From the NCBI GenBank assembly GCA_021234155.1, contig JAJEKV010000013.1:4832028-4896027 (forward strand): DNA of 64,000 bases, written 5' to 3'. A program made the position numbers and the translations under genes. This DNA is from Isoetes taiwanensis. Taxonomy: Eukaryota; Streptophyta; Lycopodiopsida; Isoetales; Isoetaceae. Below are positions 46,010 to 60,835 of this stretch, piece by piece. The notes under the pieces are model-generated. The model had not been told where the DNA came from, searched no databases, and saw only the letters and a program-made list of their open reading frames with translations. The first letter of the stretch is position 1, and each line of letters starts with the position of its first letter.

Positions 46010-46322
46010 AGCGTTAGGAAAAACTGAACAACCCGGCTACTAAACTTCCCAAAAATCCCACGCTCCAAAGAGAAACCAACGTCGTGCAGCCCACATGCGC
46101 ACATCAACATAAAAGCATTGAGAGAAGAACAAAAACCTCGAGAAAAAGCGAGGGGCTGATTAAAAGCGTGCCCTTGAACAACATATATAAAATATCTTGA
46201 AGGGAGGAGGGAGGAGAGCAAGAACATAACACGAGACAACTTCTTTGGGAGAAAGCGATGAGCCCGATGAGGGCGACGGGAACCGGAAAAATAGCAATCC
46301 CTATAGGATGAATGGCCCGGAA

Positions 46323-46365
46323 ATGCATGCAATGCATGCATGCAACGCATGCAACGCATGCATGC
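46323..46365. repeat. GCATGC-rich palindromic microrepeat
   Basis: Six or so overlapping ATGCATGCA/ACGCATGCA units in 43 bp. Simple-sequence origin is likely. Confidence 0.75.
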
Positions 46366-46429
46366 TCGTCTTGTCCGAGAATCCCGATCCGTCGGATCGA
46401 TCGACATTAATTTCTTAATAGGCAACCTC

Positions 46430-48011
46430 TATGTAGCCCCGTACAACTGTAATGTCACCGATTAATTTCTTAGTAGGCAACATCTATTCATTTATGTTTA
46501 ATAAAAAAAAGGTTGCTTATTATTGATTAATTTTCAATATATTTTATGTTATCAATAATAAATTATTCAATAGTTATTATTAGAATAATAACTTTATCAT
46601 TTAATTAATTTCAGCCTAAAGCTTTTCTTAAAGCATTTTTAAAAGATAAAAGTTTGTAAATTGCAAAATTTTCATGGCAGTTTTAAGTTAATCACTTATC
46701 AAAACATCAGACTTCATTTAAAAATTATCATGATTGCCAAAAAATGAAATTTTTATATTCTTGAAATGTCTAATTCTAAATATATTCAAGTGGAAATTAG
46801 TTTGAGAAACAATTTTATTTTTTAATAACTACTATAGTTTTATTTTAAAGATAAACTTATATAAACAATACATATATTCTTATTAAATTTGAGTAAGTCC
46901 AAGTTTTGTTGAATATGTCATACAATGGCTTAGGTAAGCACATAAACTAATGACTTTATTGTAAATGCAGCTCTAACACTAAAGCTCATCGAAAACTACA
47001 ATTAAATAATATGATTTTTTCCATTTTGACTAAGCTATTATAATAGTACACAAGACTTTTCTTTAATGATATTTGATGGATCGGTAGAATTTGCATGTTC
47101 AACTTATAATGTCTGAAGCTAAGAATATGAACTCTATTATACTATCTGAAGAAGAGGTATTTGTTGGATTTTCTTGGGTGGCATTGTGCGTATATTAACA
47201 AGTTAACATCGAACTCATTTGATCTATATGTTGTATTTGCACCTCTATTTAACTATGGAAACTTTCTTTGGTTATGCGACAGCGAAGCCATGCTGGCGAC
47301 TTGGGTTTTTATTACCTCTTTCAATCAAGGTAAGATTATGATATTTCTATAAAAACCCGGTACTTGATTGGGCTGCTTTCGATGAGGCATATCATCACAT
47401 AATTGGCGGTACACCTTAGAGTAAGTGATTTGATACAAAAACAAGTCTTGGAAGAGTTGTGGAGGATTAGGCCAAAATCTTGATGTGAAAAAATAGTTCT
47501 ATAAAAATGAAATAAACAAGTTGGAGCCTTATGAGGTGCAAGGATATATGCACTCGAGAGATTAGCGAAATTTGAGGAAACAAATATCAAACTTGGCTCG
47601 AGTTCTCACCACCTTGAGATTGAGGTCGAGGAAGATGGAAAGATTCAAAGGGGAGCTGGGGGTTATGTCAGGTGTTGTATTTCTTTGCCACAAGTGGAGG
47701 CAGACGGCAGCATGCTTTCTTGGAATGCAGACATATGAGCATATCGGGATAGATTTGGTATTGGGAACATCACACTTGCGAGCTATTGTGCATGCCATGC
47801 TTGCTTTGGCGGTACATACAAGCGATCATTAAAGAGGGAAGACACTATGGAATTATATCATAATATGAGCATTTTGGAAGCAATTGGGGAGTTTGATTAA
47901 TATTTTAATGGCTATTTATTCAAAACTTTTGAGGTACTTTATTCATATCTGATTTCCATTGTATTGGTACATCACATAGACCCTAAGGGTCTCTCGTGAC
48001 ATTTTAATAGA
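46430..48011. other. AT-rich DNA, no gene seen
   Basis: Nothing recognisable. Open frames at about 47160-47832 are short and match no family. Confidence 0.4.
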
Positions 48012-48131
<120 letters not shown>

Positions 48132-48231
48132 GGACACATTGATCGTATGCTTTCAGCTTTTGGTTGCTATCATCTAACATCGTAGATGTCCAGCAGTTCC
48201 ACTGGGTACACGCCACCTCCTAACTTTTTTA

Positions 48232-51200
48232 GAGTATCCGTGCAGGCTTACCCTAAATCTACACAAAGTAGGGGCGTCCATAGCGGCCATATCCAGCGAC
48301 CCGGAAGGTGTAGGACCCATGCGGCCCACCCACACCGCGATGTGGAGCTATAAGCCTAGCACCTTGTAGCCCCCAATAGCCATGCTTTCGACAAGGCTCC
48401 CCCCAGATTCCCCAATTGTATACATTTGTTTGGTGCTGAACCACATCATAGCATCCTCGGTCGGTTGGATCTTGTGCCAAGGCATATATAGGTTTTAAAG
48501 GGTTCTAACTAGGAACATCTCTGCTTCTAGATGGCCTTTGGGTCTCTACCCTTCCCTTAACCCCAATTACGGAGGGAGCAAATAATATAAACACCATCTA
48601 AGTATCCATCGTCATGCAAAACAACATAAGAAAAAGAATTTAACCATTCCATCTATTGAAGAAGTGTTAGTAGAGATAGAAGCTATCTAGGGACTAACCG
48701 GTCTCTTCGGAGCCATTATCACGGTAGATCTCCATACTTGCCAGGGTGTTTGGCAGAAGCCTGGCAAAAGCTGGGAGCTGCTCCTCCTTCCCTCGTCCCA
48801 ATTGAATTTGGGGCAAAAATGGGGGGTAGGACCTTATTTCTCCACCCAAATTAGCAAGTCCCACTTGTGTCGAGTCGAGTTAGGCGGTGGCACTACTATA
48901 TTGATGACATTTAACTAATTATACTTTAATTAGCATAATTGGGTTAATTATCCCTAATTTTATTAGCATTTAGGTGAATCTAAGTTATCCCCTATTGACC
49001 CTTAAAGGTTTAATTAATTCTTCGATGGCGTGTCATGATATGTATCATTATCACAGTATAAATACACGAAGCGTCACAACAATCACTACTTGACTTGGAT
49101 CTCTTGCTAGGATAATGTTACACCATTGAGTATGCCCTCATTTTACGAAAATATGGTCTGGCGACTATTGGGTGCATTAAGAAAATCAGTGTCATCCACA
49201 ACCGGCTCACGGTAAAGAAATCTCCTATAAACTCAATGCTGGGGCTATAGGCCATGGCATGATGCATGGAACCTCTAATTATTTTAACACAAGTAGTGCA
49301 ATCTGTTGATTTGACCCTTTTTCCTTCCATTTTCTTCTAAACTTGTTATGGCCATACCCACTTTATCCTCTCTAACCTTTCATCATTGGTGACTTGGATA
49401 GAATCGGCTAAGTATGATAGTTCCTTTACCTACTAGCTTCTTATTGTATTGATGCTTCACTTTCACCTTCTTATTCTTCCAATCAACCTACTATAGAGGA
49501 TAATTTGCTTAGTAGTCTGGCCTCAACACCCTTTGGATGGTCCACACCATTGACCTACAAGAACAATGTTAACAATGGGGTAACAATGTGATAAGAACAG
49601 TGGTGGTAACAATGTTGATACATGTTCGGCGTGAAAGGCATTACATTTTTAGGATCCACAAGCTTCACCTATATAAATTTAAATGTTCTTAGTATTAGCT
49701 CGAAAAAAGGACAAAGTAATTATGAGAATAGATTAAAGGGAACTTCAAAAAATACAAAAAAAAAAACCATTAAATGGGCAAATATATGTTGTAAGTGTAG
49801 GCAAAAATAGATTGTAAGTATAGCTGAGGTGTGGGTAATTATCGAGAATTAATGATAACATATGGTGTATGTAAGTAGTACTAAAGAATTAAGTATAGAT
49901 TGTAATTCTAGAGTATTAAGTATAGGCAAAAATAGGTTGTAAGTATAGCTGACGTGTGGGAAATTCTAGAGAATTAATGATAACATAGGGTGTAATTAAT
50001 TCAATAGAATTAATGATAGCTAATTCGTATAGGGTATAATTCGTATATGATGTGATGGAATTTACTAAGCTATATGAAATCTTGCATGCAACTACTATAT
50101 CTTGCATAAAACTCTCCATCCTTCCTTCCTTCCTTCCTTCCTTTCAAACATCTTTCCAACCATGGTGAGCCATCACCCATCCCGCTCCATTCCGCCAGAC
50201 TCGCCTGAGAGAGACGAAGAAGGAGATCAAAAAATTGATCTCGAAATCCCTTCCCCCTCCCATGGATCTTTGTAGCTGCCTTCCAGCACCATAGTCCAGG
50301 AGGAATAGGAGGGCTCTTTCTTGAGGGCAAGCTTCGCCCGGAAATCAAATCTCGGCGGCGGCACAGCCTGAGTCCCCCACACACCGGTGATTAGATGAAG
50401 AGCTCGAGAAGGAGATCAAAAAGTAGAAGAAATGGAGGAAGTGGATGAGGATCGTGGAATGAATTGGAAGAAGAAGCGAGATAATCATGAATGCCCTCTT
50501 CTTCTTTGATGATGAAGATATTCGGAAAGCCATCCTTGAGAGATGGCCGAGGAAGAAGGAAGAAAAGAAAGAAAGAGGGAGGGGCGAGGAGGATGAGGGC
50601 TAAGTTTTTTTATTTTATTTTTTTTTTTTGTTCATGAAAGCGGTACAGGCATCTCAAAAAAAGCCCTCACCTTAAGATTTTGAATGAATAGGCATCTCCT
50701 TAAAAAGCTGCCTTAAATTTTTTTATCTTGAATGAAAAGAGTGGGCAACTCTAATAAAAGGCCCTCCTTATGTAATATATTTTTACGATAATATAAAGAC
50801 TTAATTTTACGTAATTTGTTTTTAGTCTCACTTAAATGTTGTACTTTAATTTCTTCAACTTGCTTTAAGCTGTAATATATTTTTACGATAATGTAAGACT
50901 TAATTTCGTAATTTGTTTCTACTCTCACTTTAATCTTTGTACTTTAATTTCTTCAACTTGTTTTTACATCACTTCTACATTAATGCTAAAAAGCCATTTG
51001 AGTTACGGTCTTAGGTTGTGGCGGATGAAGGTAAGTAGTTTGGATTCTTTGATCAAGATAAAGTGGAGCATCTTTTAACTTCTTATTTGGTAAACACATC
51101 CCAGACGAGGTCTAAGTTAGAAAGCTGTTTTGAATTCTCGTTCTTTCAATCTTAGTTTTGAGAGAGCTCAACCTTATTTTTGAGGAAATCCGCCCAGTCG

Positions 51201-52128
51201 AAATAAGTTTATGTGCAAAATGTTTAAATTGCAAATTAGTCCAATTCACGCTGCGTGAATTGCATCTAATAACTAGCTTTCTTATCTTAATATTAATCTC
51301 TTACACAAAGACTTACGCTAATTCTATTAATGCATTCAAAGAGTTTAAACTTTAAATTAGCCCAATTCGTGAATTGGATATAATGTGCAAATCTTCTTAA
51401 TATTAACCTCCTACATGTCAATTGTGAATTAAGTGCATTCAAAAGGTTTAAATTATAAATTAAGTGAATTCCGTCTCACGATGCGGTTACTACTATTAAT
51501 CTCTCTCAATCTCTAGTTTCCTTCGGTTCAAATATACTTTTGTTGTCTTTCTTTTTCTGCCATTGGGTCATTAATTATCTCATCCGCTCGTAATGCTAGG
51601 ACTCATGATCGAGATGGTGGAGGCGCCTCCACCTCCCCGCTAGTGTCAACTCTAATGGCTTGGCGGTTTGAACTTTGCGTTGGCTTGCGTATTCAATTGA
51701 AGTTCCTCTGTACCCGGAAAAGACATTTCGTGCGGGGCCTATACAAATTTTATGGTTTTGTGAAGGTCTTGATATTTACCAGGCATAATATGATGGTTCT
51801 TGGTGAGATGTGTTTGGGGATGGCTACAAGCATGGGCTTATTCAATGAGGGAGTTATGTCACGCTCTGGAGGGGCTTGAAATAGAGAATGAAATTGCGAG
51901 CTCGAAGCCATTTTGGTAATAGCCCAATATTTGCACCATCTAATTTGCGAGATTCTTTTGTGTCGACTTCTCTTATTTACAACTGTGCGACATTTGATAC
52001 TCTTGTGCCACTCTTGAGTAATAACACCTGAGATCTAATTAGAAAAATGTAAAAGAGTGTCTAGTGTTTGTAAATTTCACGAGATAATTGCGGCCTCTGA
52101 GGCCTTATAGTTAGGTTTGAGTGCAAGC
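48232..52128. mobile_element. large unknown repeat, copy A (internally deleted)
   Basis: Matches copy B at both ends in direct orientation. 48232-48823 and 49772-50995 correspond to 52846-54640; 51003-52128 corresponds to 59690-60835. The 5 kb between those blocks in copy B is missing here. Copy A keeps a 955-bp segment (48824-49771) absent from copy B. No LTR (TG...CA), inverted repeat or target duplication is evident, so class is unknown. The left block includes a TTCC microsatellite near 50120 and minus-strand Ser/Phe-rich frames. Confidence 0.7.
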
Positions 52129-52845
52129 ATATTAATTTTATACGATAAATGGAGAAACAAGTCCCCAAAGCGGTAAAGGGAGAAGCAAATAGCGGTGGAG
52201 ATGAGGCGTGAGAGAGAATGATGGGATGTGGCGGTGGCGAAAGGGCGTAACATTAATGTTGACCGGGCGTGAAAAGAAGGAATGTCATTTAATCGCGGCA
52301 ACTTTCGAAGTGGAATATCATTAAAGCGAAGGTGTCGGAGAAGGTACCATGGCTAGATATCGCGGCCGGGAGAAAAGATTCACATTTTAGAAGCGTTGGC
52401 GAATTTTTTATTGGTCCCGTCGTCCGGGAGGTCCTCGGTTGGCTATATAAGGCGAGCGAGGGGCAAGCGAAGACATCCGATGGGCATTTCGGTATGTCTG
52501 GTAGTTTGCATGACAAATGCACTATGCCTTCAAGCGCACGGAGTGGATTACTTGTAAAATGGGTACATCTAGACCTGCGGCGGTGCCACAATGTCGTGGC
52601 ATTGCCATGGATGGTAAGATGGTGTCTTTGGTTTGGAGCATCGCGATCCCCATACCAATGGGATGAGTGATTACACTTTCTTGTTTGGGACACGAGAACA
52701 AGCGGTACCACATCCTGCGTATCACCTGCTCAGGAACCCCGGAGTAGAGGGTGTTCTCCTTAGGACATAGTAGATAGGGCTCACGAGCCCATTTTGTATA
52801 TAGGCGATTGCCCATAAGCGATATCATACCCACCCGTGCGCGTAT
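52129..52845. other. spacer between the two large repeat copies
   Basis: Both strands are open for 100 or more codons at 52289-52711 because stop codons are scarce in this more GC-rich segment. No family is recognised. Confidence 0.35.
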
Positions 52846-55800
52846 CCGTGCGGGCTGCCCCCTAAATCTACACAAAAGTGGGAGGGGCGTCTATAAGCGG
52901 CCATATCAACGACCCGAAGATGATCGGACCCATAAAGCACACGGTGGCTGACTATAAGCCTAGCACCTTGTAGGAGCCCCAATAGCCATGCTCGACAAAA
53001 GGCTCCCCTCAGATTCCCCAATTGTGTCCGTTGTTTGGTCTGAACCACATCATAGCATCCTCGGTCGGGGTTGGCTCTTGTGCACGGGCCGCATATAACG
53101 GTTTTTAAGGGTTCTAACTAGGAACATCTCTACTTCTAGATGGCATTTAGGTCTCTACCCTTCTCTTAACCCCAATACACGGAGGGAGCAGAAAGAAATA
53201 ATATAAACACCATCTAAGTATCCATCGTCATCCAAAACAACATAAGAAAAAGAATTTAACCCATCCATCTATTCGAAGAAGTGTTATCTAGGGACTAACC
53301 AGTCTCTTGCAAAAACTGGCAAAAACTGGGAGCTGCTCCTCCTTCCCTCGTCCCAATTTGAATTTGGGGCAAAAATGGGCAAATATATGTTGTAAGTGTA
53401 GGCAAAAATAGATTGTAAGTATAGCTGAGGTGTGGGTAATTATCGAGAATTAATGATAACATAGGGTGTATATAAGTAGTACTAAAGAATTAAGTATAGA
53501 TTGTAATTCTAGAGTATTAAGTATAGGCAAAAATAGGTTGTAAGTATAGCTGACGTGTGGGAAATTCTAGAGAATTAATGATAACATAGGGTGTAATTAA
53601 TTCAATAGAATTAATGATAACTAATGCATTATGGGGTATAGTTAGGTATATGATGTGATGGAATTATAATTACAACCGTGCCTACTAAGCTATACGAAAT
53701 CTTGCATGCAACTACTATATCTTGCATAAAACTCTTCATTCCTTCAAACGCCCATCCATCCTTCCATCCTTCCTTCCTTCCTTCCTTTCAAACATCTTTC
53801 CGACCATGGTGAGCCATCACCCATCCCGCTCCATTCCTTAGGACTGGCACTTTGAGAGGCGAAGAAGGAGATCAAAAATTGATCTGAAAATCCCTCTCCC
53901 CTCCCGGATGAGATCATTGTGGCGCCCGCTCCATGATCGAGGAGGAATCACGAGGAGCTCTTTCTTGAGGGGCAAGCAGCCCGGAAAGCCAAATCTCGTG
54001 GCCAGCACGGCAAGCCACAGGTCCCACACACCGGTGATTGATGAAGAGCTCGAGGAGGAGTCGAAAAAGTAGAAGAAATGGAGAAGTGGATGGTGGAATG
54101 AATTGGAAGAAGAAGAAGCGGAGATAATCATAGATACCCTCTTCTTCTCGATGATAAAGATGTTCTGAAGCCATCCTTGAGGAGATGGCGAGAAGAAAGG
54201 AAGAAAGAAAGAAAGAGGAGGGGCGAAGAGGATGAGGGCTAAGTTTTTTTTAATTATTTAGTTTTGTTCATAAAGAAAGCGGGGCATCTCAAAAAAGGCC
54301 TCACCTTAAGATTTTGAATGGAGCTAGGCATCTCCTTAAAGCGCCTTGAATTTTTTTATCTTGAATGAAAGGTTGGGCAACTCTAATAAAAGGCCCTCCT
54401 TATGTAATATATTTTGATAATATAAAGACCCTAATTTACGTAATTTGTTTTTAGTCTCACTTAAATCTTTCGTACTTTAATTTCTTCAACTTGCTTTAAG
54501 CTGTAATATATTTTTCGATAATGTAAAGACTTAATTTACGTAATTTGTTTCTACTCTCACTTTAATCTTTGTACTTTAATTTCTTCAACTTGTTTTAACA
54601 TCACTTCTACATTAATGCTAAAAACCCATTTAGGTCTATTTATGCTTGATATATGCCATTTCAAAGCGTCCAAAGCACCTTTTTAGCCGGTTTTGTTAAA
54701 TAATATTTAGGCGAATTGGCGTGGCGGACCTGCGGTCGGATGGCGTCGAAGGGCACATATATGGCCCGTGGCCGGTCCTTTGGCGGTCGAGAAGGCCACC
54801 AATCATCAATTCTTTTTAAGCGAATCATTTGGAAGAATGATTTTATGCATAATTGTTCCTCGGGCTCTTCAAAATCCTTAATTTCTTGGGTGTCAATCGG
54901 GATTGATCACATCCTTTGCCCTTATCACGAATGATAATGCTTCATCTTGCTTCAAATTCTTGTTTTTAATTCAACTTTTCGAAGAAAACATGGCGACCAA
55001 AACCAATTCCGTGAGGTAAGAAGCATTTTTTTTTTAGTCAGGTTGTTTGTTTTTCTTAATGTAGAATGTTCAATCGGGTTTCGGGACATGTTTTTATAAG
55101 AACTCCTCTTGAATTTGCTAAGTATGTAAGCTTTCTATGGAGGGCAAAAATCCAAGAAGCATCAAAAGGGAGATGTTTGGATCTGAGAATTTAAACAAGT
55201 TTGAAAGCCCATGCCCAAGGCGGGCAAGATTCATATAAAGCTTGTCGGGCTGAGTTCAAGACATCTCTGACAGACTTGATGAAGGGTTTACGAAACCCCT
55301 TCAAACAATGAACGAACATTGTTTGCGAACGATCGCACAGTCTCATAGTGCTAAAAGCCTTGAGAATCACAGTGAGTACAAGGTCAATTAAGGCGAGATT
55401 TGTTTGTGAGGAGGCTTATAGAATTGGGCAAGTCCTACAGAGTTGAACAAGAGCATGGGAATGCTTTTTGAAAAGAACACCAAATCCTACTTTGAACCAT
55501 GAGGTCTCTTTCTACAATGTTAGAAGCGGTAAAAGGTGGTGGAGAATTGGAAGGCTGATCTATTGAGGATGGAGGTTACGCTAATAGCTCGATGGCATGC
55601 TTTAAGGATCTTGAAGATGAAATTAATGAGAAAAAAGCTGGCCCGGTTGGCCTTGGGCTCTTCAACCACGAAGAAGAGGATGTCAGGTTAATACAAAGGG
55701 AAGAGCAAGCTTTGCAATCATTTTTAGACAAAGCGGTCGAAGACCAACTCCTCAAGTCTGCAAGCACTAAAGTTTAAAGTATTTCTATCTTGAGTGGGGT

Positions 55801-58800
55801 GAAGTGCGTTAATTGAAGAATATGAAGTTAACTTGAAATATTGGCATGCACAAAAGTGCAAACATGTAGCACATTTGCATCAGAATCATAAGTCAAAGAA
55901 GAATCTGCCAAAGATAGGAATGGAAATTATTTTTCCCAATGTCATCGGATGGGGGAAGTACTTGTGAAAGTGGCTATACGTTTTCAGGAGGAATATGAGT
56001 TGCATGTCAAACTCAAGAATGTGGACACATTTACCATGTAATTTGCTTGGTGTTGTCTTTGGAAAGTATACAATATATTGCATCAGTTTAATGGAAAGAG
56101 GGTGCACCATTTTTTAGACTGACTTAACTTCAACTAGAAACCACCGGGTATCTGATGATAGAAGATAGTGATGAATCTATGAGGAGAAGAGTGGAAAAAT
56201 CAGCAAAGAAGATTTCAAAGTCAAAAGCACAAAGAGGGAGGTAACTCCTAAGAAAGATTGAGATGATACAAGCTCTAGTACCTCCTTATTCAATGAACGG
56301 CAAGTAAAGACTTTCGCCCAGTCAGACAAGCAAAAAAAAGATTGACAAGGAGTTCTACAAAAAGTAATGCATCAAACCCGGTTAAAAAGGGTATGAAATT
56401 TGCTGATTACTAAATTGTTTAGGTACATTAACTTAATTGTGTTCATATTCTTCATTATAGATCCAATCGATGTAGACAAAGTTAGTCTGTAAAGTTTTTA
56501 CACTTGACTCGTGAAAGAGGGTTTCATTTCGAGGATCTAAGTCGGCATGTATTTAACTTACAAGGTAGTTCTAAGAAAAAGAAAGTGCATAAACCCTCTT
56601 TTGGAAGAAGGAAATTCAGGAGAAAGCTGAAAAAGGCGTGGATGATACGGAGAATTTCTTTCAAAAGAACATCAGTCCGATTATAACATGCAAGGTAATA
56701 GTATTCCAACATCTCATTCAATGAAGTCTTAAATATCTTAGGGTAATACATTTATGTAGCTGAGGGTTGTTCAAAATTTTGGTAAAGAGTTCAAGCGAAA
56801 AGAGTTCACCCATTAAACAAGTATCATTGAACAATGGTAAAGTGAGTTTTGCACATTAATTCAAACCCTACAAATCTCGACATGAATGTCTATTCTTAGC
56901 AGGCTGAGATTGAAAAAATCACTCCCCTCTCTCCTATGAGACTCAGATTAAAGCTGAGTAGCAGTTTTCAGCAGTTTTCTTCTAACTAGTCCTAATTAAC
57001 ATTATGGATAATAATGAAGTCAACTGAAGGAGATGGAATTAGACACCGGCAAGATTCCACTCCTCGAGCACTTGTGAGTTAAAATTTCACGAGGTTCTTT
57101 CGTAGGAGGGTGTTCTTTACATGGTTTAATTAGTTAGTTTCTTGCTCATGCAGTCCAAGAAGCGAGCATTGTAGTAATATCACCCGGTGGGTGTGGGTGC
57201 TAACTCCATCCGCAGTACTCCCAAACAATAAGGAAAGTCGAGACGACCCAATGGAGGAGGAGCTTACCATGGAAGGGTGGTTGAAGAAAGAAGGGAAGCG
57301 GATGAAGAGTTGTGAAAAAATATCTTCAAGTGATACTTGTTTTGTTTGTCGAAAAACTTTGAGTTATTTTAACTTCTAAGTTATATTTTCATGCTTAAAA
57401 GCAGTGAGCACCAATTTTTCCCTTTTAGGTGCCGGTTTGTAAAGTTTTACATGAATACATATCTATTATCTTTTGAGGATACTGTTTTTGGAATATGAAG
57501 TTGTTTGTAGTCATAGGAGTGCTAATGTTTTGAGTTATCAATCCCTTGTTTTGCAAACAAAGTATTAAAAGCATTAACTCCAAGTTTTTGAAGATTAGCA
57601 ACTCGAAGTTTTGAAACTAAACAATGAAACTAAAAACTTAATGTTTTTCAAATTTTGGGTATTAACATGTAAACCTCTTAGAAACACACTGGGGAGAACA
57701 TCAAATTGAAGAAACAAAAAAGTAAGTAATTGAATTGAAATAAGAATCACAACTACTTTAGAAAAAACTTGTTTGAGTTTCTTCCAAGAAATGCAAAGGG
57801 ATGCATTACTTTCACTCCTTTGGCTAGTCGATCTTCATGACGTTTTTTTTGCAAGGTGACACTCTAGTGTTGTTTCTCCAGTCAACCACAAATTTTCTTT
57901 GATCATAAGAAGCTTGTCACATGGGTGCTCTTCTTAAGCATTGACCATGGACCTTTCCATGTTCAAACCAACCTTCTATTAATGACAATGATACAATTCT
58001 CCTATTCAAGTTCAATTGCTTTGCAAAAGCTCTTCTATTAATTGTCGGAATTCTGGGGAAAACCATAGCGATTACTTCTTGCTCTCAAAATATAGTATCC
58101 TTAGCATACTTGTGGTGCAAATGATTTCTTCAAGTTATCCACTTTATAGCTTTCATAGTCTTTACTTCTTTGGTGGATTGAACACCAAGTTGAGGCAATT
58201 TGGCTGCCCCTTAAGAATATCTTCCTTGTCCTTTTCACTTGCGTTATCACAAATTCGATTTACAAGTTTGCCAATGTTTTTTGGCTTGACGCTTTTCTTC
58301 TTCTTTGTGTTTGAATTCACCATTGACTTTGGCTTGCTCATGCAGCTTGACCTCCTCTCTCTCTGTTTGCCTCTCCTTCCTTCTTTGTTCAGCTCTCTTC
58401 TTCTAAAAGGACACTACATATGCTAACAATAGCTAAATTTCACAAAAGCAAAGTCATTTAATCAACATAAAAAATAAACATTTCTTACTTTTCAATATCC
58501 ATGCTTCGGCCTTGTATGTTTTGGTATAAATCACGGCCCTCTACTTGTTCATTGGATAATCACGCACCCTCTGGGTTGACGAAGCTTTAAAATGAATTGA
58601 CACTATTTGAGCATAAAAAAATGGCAATGCCTTGAAAGTAAATAAGTTACTGTTGCCTCAACCATTGTTTCCTCTTGCAAGTACTCAACAGCTGTTTTCT
58701 TACGCAACAAATTCACCATGTACCTCTTCAACACATGTACCAAGACGGCAATGAGGAAGTACAATGAAAGTAAGTGCAAGACCTTGACATTGAGTCTGAA

Positions 58801-60835
58801 ATCAAAATTGCAAACCAATTTGGCAAACCAATTTGAAATACGGGAAATGTGAAAGCCGTTTATGCTTTCATCTTCCCATGACTTGTTGTCCATAATCTTG
58901 AAAACAAAGACATATATCTGCTAATAATTACAAATTTCAATGGTTATTGAAGCGACACACAAATACAAATGCTAAACCTTCATGTCCGACTTCTTGATAA
59001 GCTTCTTCAATAGTTGGTCCATCTAGGGGGTAACAAATCCACATTTCTGAAAAAAATAGAGTAGAAGTAATTAAAATTAAGAAAGTATTGCAAAAAAATC
59101 AACAAGCCGAGAGGTTACACCTGTCTTCTTAGTTCACTTCTTTAATTGAAGATCCACGAGGGGCAGCAATTCCAGCATTTCACGAAGAGAATGGCATTGT
59201 TCCGCGGTTATGTCATGCAGAACAAATTATCGAGGCAGTAAAGACCTCTGTCAATAATTGTGCTGAATTTTGAACAAGATTCCATAAATCTTTTTGACTA
59301 TTTGTTGAGAATTCATGGAGCGGAAAGAATTGATCACGAGGATCAAGCGCCACCTTGTTCTTGGCGGAAGGCGAGGAAGGGCGTTCCATTCATTTGAAAA
59401 AAATGAAACAAAGAATTTCGACCATAATTTAAAGACAATTGCAGAACCCGAACTTACTCGCCATTACCCATTTTTCAAATTCAACTTGATCCAGGCCCGG
59501 TCGATCCAAGAATAGAAGCTCTCTCCGCCCCATGAAAATTTATAATGGTTGGATGAAGGAAAGCGAGAACCCGGCAACCCAGGTATTTGAAGGGCATGGC
59601 CTTCCGGGGTTGAAGTTGGCAGTTTTCTGACACCCAATGCGCCCCACATGCTTTTAGCCTATATCAATTAAAAACACACCCTTTGGAGTTACGTTCTTAG
59701 GTTGTGACAGATGAAGGTAAGTAGTTTGGGTTGCTGATCAAGATAAGTCGACATCTTTTTTAACTTCTTATTTGATAAACACATCCGAGGACGGTCTAAG
59801 TTGAGAAGCTTTTTTTGAATTCGGTTCTTTCAATCTTAGTTTTGAAGAGCTCAACCTTGGTTTTGAAATCCGCCGGGGCCCGAGAAATAAGTTTATGTGC
59901 AAAATATTTTAAATTGTAAAATTAGTCCAATTCTTTAAAGTGAATTGCATAATAACTAGCTTTCTTATCTTAATATTAATCTCTTACACAAAGACTTGCT
60001 AATTCTATTAATGCATTCAAAAGTTTAAACTTTAAATTAGCCCAATTAAAGTGAATTGGATATAATGTAAGTCTTAATATTAATCTCCTACATACCAATT
60101 AAAATTAAGTGCATTAAATTATAAATTAAATTGAACGTCTCGATGCCGATTACTACTATTAATCTCTCAATCTCTAGTTTCTTTCAGTTCAAATATACTT
60201 TTGTTGTCTTTCTTTTTCTTCGTAGGTCATTAATTATCTCATCCGCTCGGTAATGCTAGGACTCATGATCGAGGGGGTGAAGGAGAGCCTCCACCTCCGC
60301 GCCTAGTGTCAGCTGCTAATGTGTGGCGAGGTTGGCAGTTTGAACACCTGCTTTGGCAAGTATTCAATTGAAGTTCCTCTGTACGGAAAAGACATTTACG
60401 TGCGAGGCCTATACAAATTTTATAGTTTTGTGAAGGTCTTGATATTTCTAGGCATAATATGATCATTCTTGGTGAGATGTGTTTGGGGATGGCTACAAGC
60501 ATAAGGCTTATTCAATGAGGGAGTTATGTCATGCTTTCGGAGGGTTTGAAATAGAGAATGCTCAATTTGAGAATTGCGAGCTGAAGCCATTTTGAGTAAT
60601 AGCCCAATAGGCGCACCATCTAATTTGCTTGAGATTCTTTTGTATGGAAACTTCTCTTGTTTACAACTGTACCGGCATTTGATACTCTGCGTGCGACATT
60701 TGAACCTCTACTGAGGAATAACACCACAGATCCTAATTAGAAAAATGTAAAAGAGTGTCTAGTGTTTTGTAAATTCACGAGATGGTACAGTCTGCGGGCC
60801 TTATAGTTAGAATGCAGTGTGCAAGCATATAATTT
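52846..60835. mobile_element. large unknown repeat, copy B (with 5-kb core)
   Basis: Left block 52846-54640, core 54641-59690, right block 59690-60835. The core has only short frames. 55592-55777 (+) reads MACFKDLEDEINEKKAGPVG and then an acidic helix, 56504-56686 (+) is strongly basic, and minus-strand 58430-58250 is a Lys/Glu-rich coiled-coil-like stretch. None matches a named family. An intron-like border (TTCATTATAG) occurs near 56460. Confidence 0.65.

Noticed and set aside
50345-54174. Ser/Phe-rich minus-strand proteins in the left blocks of the large repeat
   Set aside because: They are conserved between copies only as DNA; frames shift between copies and composition follows TTC/TCT-rich sequence, so coding is unsupported.
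51003-60835. 51.0-52.1 kb and 59.7-60.8 kb as the LTR pair of one retrotransposon
   Set aside because: The blocks preceding them are also duplicated (48.2-51.0 and 52.8-54.6 kb), there are no TG...CA ends, and no gag-pol lies between. Two copies of one larger repeat explain the pattern better.
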